Shown here: in pieces, positions 13,649-17,415 of the stretch
Layout of the letters: the number at the start of each line of letters is the position of its first letter
Numbering within the stretch: the first letter of the stretch is position 1
Assembly: GCA_900754475.1 (NCBI GenBank)
Contig: CAAECY010000118.1
Span: forward strand, 1-17,415
DNA: 17,415 nt
Source of the DNA: an uncultured Sutterella sp.
GTDB taxonomy: Bacteria > Pseudomonadota > Gammaproteobacteria > Burkholderiales > Burkholderiaceae_F
Direction of reading: 5' to 3'
The notes under the pieces: model-generated
Databases searched by the model: none
Told to the model about the DNA's origin: nothing
The model's input: the letters and a program-made list of their open reading frames with translations, nothing else
Made by a program: the position numbers and the translations under genes

Positions 13649-15031
13649 ATGGCCGGACTTTCCTTTGCAATGCTCGTGCGGACGCTTTCGCCCGAGGCCG
13701 CTCGGGCGCTCGAGGAGGTGACGGCGTACGCGAAGAGCCGTCCCGAGGCGTTTCCCGAAATTTCGGAACCCGAATTCACGGACGACTTCGCGCGAAGCCT
13801 CAATCTGAAGCTCGCCCTCGACCCCGCGTTCGAAGCGCGGCTCCGGAAAGAGGACGATTCCCTACGGCAGGCGCTTCTCGAGCTCTACTGCGCGGCCTCG
13901 GACCTCTCCGACTGGCGCTCGTTCCGGGCCTTGAATGCCCGTCCCGCGCAGGACGACGAAACCTTCGTCGACTTCCAGGAGCGCTTTTTCCGGGGTGCGA
14001 AATCGGCCTGGAAGTATGCGCGCGGCTTCGAGCGGATCGAAGTCGAAGCGCTCGCAACGCTTGAAGCACGCGAAACGGCCGGCCGCCCCGTGCGGGCCTT
14101 CGCCGACGTCCGCACGCTTCCCGACTACGTCGACCTCTTGGAGAAACTTCACGAGAGCGCCGAATTCAAGCGCATGAACGAAGTCGGAAACCGCATGTAT
14201 TCGGGCGCGCTCAAGCGGCGGCTCTTTTTCCTGACGGGCGTCCCTTTTGCGGGAAAGACCTCCTTTGAGATTCCCGCCGCCTGCCGGCGCCGTAAGACCG
14301 TACCCCTCATCGAAGCGAACTCGCCCTACGCGATCGGGCGGCTTTTCGACCGGCACCTGAGGGAGGCGGACCTGTCGGAGTCGTCGGTCAGGCACTACCG
14401 CACGGGGCTCAACACGATCAACCGCCTCATCGCCGAGCACCGCGACGCGTTCGCGTTCTCGAACGTGTTCGAGCCCGCCACGATCGAAGAGCTCGCGGCG
14501 CTGCGCGACGCGATACGAGCGCTCCCCGCGTTCGTCGAACTCAACAAGCGCGGCAACAACATGTATTCCGCGGCCCTCAACCACTTCGTGACGTTCGTCG
14601 AGCGGTCTTTCGAAACGGTGGAAGTCGAGCAACTTCCCGACGCTCCGCAACCGGTACCCGAACACCTTCCGCCCGTCGCACGGGCGGCTCGACCGGGAAA
14701 CGACATCATCGTTCAGCAGTCGCTCGGCGCCGCACACCGCATGTGCGAGTACGAGATCTCGCACGTTTCCTTCCTCACGGAGTCGGGTGTCGTCTACATG
14801 GAAGGCCACCACCTGATTCCCGTGCGGCTTCAGCCGCAGTTCTCCGTGGGGCTGCACGTCTGGGCGAACGTCGTGTGCCTTTGCCCCCTCTGCCATCGGC
14901 AGATCCACTACGGGACGCGCGACGCCCGCCGCGCGCTCTTCGGACGGCTCTTCGACGAGCGCGAAGCGCGGCTGCGCGCCTCGGGGATCGATCAGCCGAA
15001 GGAGGTCCTCATGGAGATGGCCTGCGGGTGA
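13649..15031 (+). CDS. HNH endonuclease with duplicated asparagine/YSxAL modules
   Basis: 460 residues, start set by the GAGGAGA site. The C-terminus is an HNH/McrA-like nuclease: EGHHLIPV (385-392, catalytic His pair), Asn407, then CLCPLCHRQIHYG (410-422) with Cys412 and Cys415 as zinc ligands. The usual first CxxC is only partly present (Cys366 in MCEYEI). Upstream are two copies of a module with a conserved core: FKRMNEVGNRMYSGALKRR (173-191) and FVELNKRGNNMYSAALNHF (295-313). Each is preceded by helical sequence, and the second contains SSVRHYRTGLNTIN (245-258). I recall similar N-x-YS-x-AL segments in HNH and McrB-type restriction proteins, where N-terminal parts read modified DNA. A modification-dependent restriction enzyme is therefore plausible but unproven. 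It stands alone, converging on the AIPR gene. Confidence 0.8.
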   Translation: MAGLSFAMLVRTLSPEAARALEEVTAYAKSRPEAFPEISEPEFTDDFARSLNLKLALDPAFEARLRKEDDSLRQALLELYCAASDLSDWRSFRALNARPAQDDETFVDFQERFFRGAKSAWKYARGFERIEVEALATLEARETAGRPVRAFADVRTLPDYVDLLEKLHESAEFKRMNEVGNRMYSGALKRRLFFLTGVPFAGKTSFEIPAACRRRKTVPLIEANSPYAIGRLFDRHLREADLSESSVRHYRTGLNTINRLIAEHRDAFAFSNVFEPATIEELAALRDAIRALPAFVELNKRGNNMYSAALNHFVTFVERSFETVEVEQLPDAPQPVPEHLPPVARAARPGNDIIVQQSLGAAHRMCEYEISHVSFLTESGVVYMEGHHLIPVRLQPQFSVGLHVWANVVCLCPLCHRQIHYGTRDARRALFGRLFDEREARLRASGIDQPKEVLMEMACG

Positions 15032-15057
15032 TTCCCTCGAGCAGTCCGCAGAGTGCG

Positions 15058-15082
15058 AAACGGGGGCCTTGCGCCCCCGTTT
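15058..15082. terminator. Hairpin between convergent HNH and AIPR genes
   Basis: aaacgggggc (15058-15067) and gcccccgttt (15073-15082) form a perfect 10-bp stem with a cttgc loop. A short T-run closes the stem and more pyrimidines follow (cccgttctt). The position between two converging stops suits a shared bidirectional terminator. Confidence 0.7.
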
Positions 15083-15133
15083 CCCGTTCTTCGCAGCGTC
15101 GCCGGCCGGCCGTTCCGACGGCCGGCAGCAAGG

Positions 15134-17356
15134 TCAGCCCGAAGCTTCCGACGACGTTCCGCCCGCAGCGCTCTCGGGCTCGAACTCCCGCGGCGCCTCG
15201 ACAACCCAGGGGGCAAGAATCGCCGCTTCGTCGGGAAGAAGCGCTTCGCCACGATCGCAGAGCATTCGCCAGCAGTTTTCCTTCTTCACCCATTCGCCGA
15301 CGTCGCTGTTCTCGCGTCCTCGATCGTCGAACACCCCGCGCGCGCACCGCGCGAGGCGGTCGAGCATCGGATCGAAGGACGCGGGCACGGTCCCTTGAGC
15401 GAAGAGCCGCGCGAAGTCGAGCGTCTTCGTCCGTCCGAAGCGCTCTCGCACGAGCCGCGCGAGAAGTGCGATGCCGTAGGCGACGATGTTCGCCTTGTAG
15501 GAGCGTTCGATCTTGTACCAGGAGGCGTTTGCCACAAGCGCGTCGAGGTGCTTGAAGAGAATCCCCTTCCCGATGCAGAACTTGACGTACGCGGGCGTCA
15601 CGAAGGCGAGCGACGGGTCTTTCGCCTCCCGCGCCGCGATCTCGCGCGAAAACGCGACGTAGCACTTCTGCGCGCCCTTGCTCACGACGTGAGGCTCGCC
15701 CGCCCAGGCGGAAATCCACTTCGCGAGCTGCAGTTTGTCGAACTTCTTCTCGTTCGGGTAGCGCGCGAGGAAGGTTTTGCCGGCTTTGGCCTTTTCGACG
15801 TTGTAGGAGCCGCGGCTTCGTTCGTAGAACCAGGCCTGCGGTCGCCCGGCCGCGTCGAACGTGAGGCAGTCGGCGTGTTTCGAGACCGTCTGGAACTTGA
15901 TCTGGAAGGTGGTGTTGGCGCCGAGGTCCGAATCGGACACCTTGCTTTGCGAATTCGCGTATTCGGAGATTTCCTTCACGAACCGGAGCCTGTCTTCGTC
16001 GCTCATCCCTTCGGGGAGAACGGAGAGCTTCACCTGAACGTAGATCCCCTTGAGGGAGCAGTTTCTCTTCGTCTTCGCGTAGTGGAGCGTCGCGGTCGTC
16101 TGGCCGCCGTTCACGATCTGAAAGTCGAGGGCCGACTTCAGGATCGCAAGTTCGCCCTTGTTCGCCACGTCGATGTGCTCGGCCACGAGGCAGAGGCCGT
16201 TGTTGTAGGCGAAGAACTTCTCGGGCGTCGTTCGGATCGTCTCGAGCATCCCCTTGTTCACCTTGTTCGTCGCCTGAAGGAAGGCGCGGACGTTGCCGGA
16301 GAGCACCCGCTGCCCGAATTCGTCGTAGATTTTGACGATCGTCTCGGCGGCGATGCGACCGACGTAGGCGCTGTAGCCCTTCCCTTCGACGGCGGGTAGA
16401 AGACCGATCACGTCCCCGGGGGCGATCCTCGCGAAGTCGACGAAGGGTTTCTCGCCCTTACGGTCGAATTCGAAGAGTGTTCGGTAGTCGAAAAGCCGCA
16501 CGCTCCAGGGAATCGACTCGAAGGTCCCTTCGGGAAGGAGGCTCCCTCGGCGCATGTCGTTGCCGCGCATCGTGAGAATCACGTATTCGACGCGCGTGAT
16601 GTCGTCCCTCCACATACGCCCGATTTGGTCCGAACAGTAGCCCGCTTCCGAGCAGATGTCGAGCACCCCGTCCCTCTCGTCGAGGAGCTCGCCGCGGCAG
16701 GACCCTTCGAAGAAGTTGTGTAGAAGCGTCCCCTTGGCGGCGACGTCCGCTTTGGTGAAGGACCCGCGCGTTTCGTCGTCGAGCAAAAAGAGCGAAAGCA
16801 CGCCGTTCGTTTCGTCGAACGAATAGCCGTCGAGCGCAATTCGGCGACCGCGCCGCCCCTTTTCGAACTGCGACGCGGGATGAATTTCTTCGTAGCGCCC
16901 CGTATCGAGCAGGATCTCGACGAGCCGATCGTAAAGCGCGTAGTGGAGGAACGTTTCCCCCGCAAGCTCCCCGAGGAGACGCTCGCGGAATTCCTCGGCG
17001 TTCCGGTCGGGGTTGCGCTCGATCGTCACGGCGGGCTCGGCACGCGGTGCGGCAAAGGTTCGGCCGGAATCGCCCGCTTCGCTTTCAGCGCCTTCGGGCG
17101 CCTGCGTCTTCGCGCCGTGCGTCCCGCCGAAGTGCTCGACGGGATCGAGCCCCGGGTGCGTATCCATCCAGTCGACGATCGTTTCGAGTTCTGCGACCGC
17201 CTCTTTGCAAAGCGTCTCCTCGGCGCGCTCGGCCGCCGGAGCGGGAGCGAAAACGGAAACGGAAGCGGGCGCCGGACCCCGAACCAGGTTCGGGCGGCTG
17301 CCGGCCGCAACCGTCGCTGCCGGGCTCCCCCACGCGTTCGCGGGACGGGCCGTCAT
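15134..17356 (-). CDS. AIPR-family protein (abortive infection phage resistance), 5' end uncertain
   Basis: 740 residues from ATG 17356. The frame has no stop up to the window edge (17415) and that extra stretch is Pro/Ala/Ser-rich, so the true start may lie outside. No ribosome site is visible before 17356. Core AIPR features are clear: LDGYSFDETNGVLSLFLLDD (175-194), then GNVRAFLQATNKVNKGM (354-370), the hallmark FFAYNNGLCLV (381-391), DFQIVNGGQTTATL (411-424) and EISEYANSQSKVSDSDL (462-478, the NxQ motif). Family knowledge: AIPR proteins are linked to abortive infection and often lie in defence islands or beside restriction systems; the biochemical activity is not firmly established. The first 110 residues are low in complexity except a short helix (about 44-66). 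It converges on the HNH gene, supporting a defence neighbourhood. Confidence 0.85.
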   Translation of the reverse strand: MTARPANAWGSPAATVAAGSRPNLVRGPAPASVSVFAPAPAAERAEETLCKEAVAELETIVDWMDTHPGLDPVEHFGGTHGAKTQAPEGAESEAGDSGRTFAAPRAEPAVTIERNPDRNAEEFRERLLGELAGETFLHYALYDRLVEILLDTGRYEEIHPASQFEKGRRGRRIALDGYSFDETNGVLSLFLLDDETRGSFTKADVAAKGTLLHNFFEGSCRGELLDERDGVLDICSEAGYCSDQIGRMWRDDITRVEYVILTMRGNDMRRGSLLPEGTFESIPWSVRLFDYRTLFEFDRKGEKPFVDFARIAPGDVIGLLPAVEGKGYSAYVGRIAAETIVKIYDEFGQRVLSGNVRAFLQATNKVNKGMLETIRTTPEKFFAYNNGLCLVAEHIDVANKGELAILKSALDFQIVNGGQTTATLHYAKTKRNCSLKGIYVQVKLSVLPEGMSDEDRLRFVKEISEYANSQSKVSDSDLGANTTFQIKFQTVSKHADCLTFDAAGRPQAWFYERSRGSYNVEKAKAGKTFLARYPNEKKFDKLQLAKWISAWAGEPHVVSKGAQKCYVAFSREIAAREAKDPSLAFVTPAYVKFCIGKGILFKHLDALVANASWYKIERSYKANIVAYGIALLARLVRERFGRTKTLDFARLFAQGTVPASFDPMLDRLARCARGVFDDRGRENSDVGEWVKKENCWRMLCDRGEALLPDEAAILAPWVVEAPREFEPESAAGGTSSEASG

Positions 17357-17415
17357 GCGCGGCGCCGTACGTCCGCCGCGCGAGGGCGGAGGCGGCGCGG
17401 GCGAAGCCGAAGGCG

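Noticed and set aside
14237..14260. G-x4-GKT pattern (GVPFAGKT, residues 197-204) in the HNH protein, like a Walker A P-loop
   Set aside because: It falls just after the first YSxAL module, no Walker B or other NTPase motif follows, and the second module has no equivalent; most likely chance.
1..17415. Search by eye for CRISPR arrays, tRNAs, transposases, integrases and long direct repeats
   Set aside because: None was seen; the only repeats are short hairpins and a duplicated protein module.

Overview
The window is GC-rich (strong G/C bias at third codon positions), densely coding Gram-negative DNA. It carries F-type conjugation genes and a BMP-family lipoprotein of the kind common in beta-proteobacteria. 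A Burkholderiales gut-type host (Sutterellaceae-like) is my best guess. That is an inference from protein style and base composition, with no marker gene to prove it.

Layout. (1) 1-4537, plus strand: the end of an F-type type IV secretion (conjugation) operon, traH then traG, joined by an ATGA overlap. The 5' end of traH is abnormal: an in-frame stop lies in the loop of a perfect 11-bp hairpin, and no complete signal peptide can be read. (2) 4531-4857, minus strand: a small tryptophan-rich protein of unknown function, convergent with and overlapping the end of traG. (3) 4858-5010: a divergent intergenic region with two hairpins and a weak FNR-like box. (4) 5011-6162, plus: a GIY-YIG nuclease-domain protein with a large unrecognised C-terminal part. 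(5) 11906-6262, minus: a two-gene operon coupled by TAATG. The first gene is an N-terminal PD-(D/E)XK nuclease fused to a complete UvrD/AddA-like helicase. The second is an AddB/RecC-like protein with no Walker A, a C-terminal Cys motif of the AddB iron-sulfur type, and no nuclease active site that I can see. (6) 12293-13441, plus: a BMP-family substrate-binding lipoprotein with no transporter partner here, preceded by a structured leader and followed by a strong terminator. (7) 13649-15031, plus: an HNH endonuclease with two copies of an asparagine/YSxAL module. (8) 17356-15134, minus: an AIPR-family (abortive infection phage resistance) protein, possibly continuing past the right edge.

How it fits together. 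Four nuclease or defence-like loci (GIY-YIG, the AddAB-like pair, HNH, AIPR) next to conjugation genes look like the cargo or flank of an integrative conjugative element or plasmid carrying a defence island. The most unusual item is the helicase-nuclease pair. The catalytic nuclease sits at the N-terminus of the helicase, whereas in classical AddAB and RecB it is C-terminal, and the AddB-like partner seems to keep the iron-sulfur clamp without the active site. It is a good candidate for a specialised DNA end-processing or anti-phage complex. I cannot match it to a named system from the sequence alone.

I found no tRNA, rRNA, CRISPR array, transposase or integrase.
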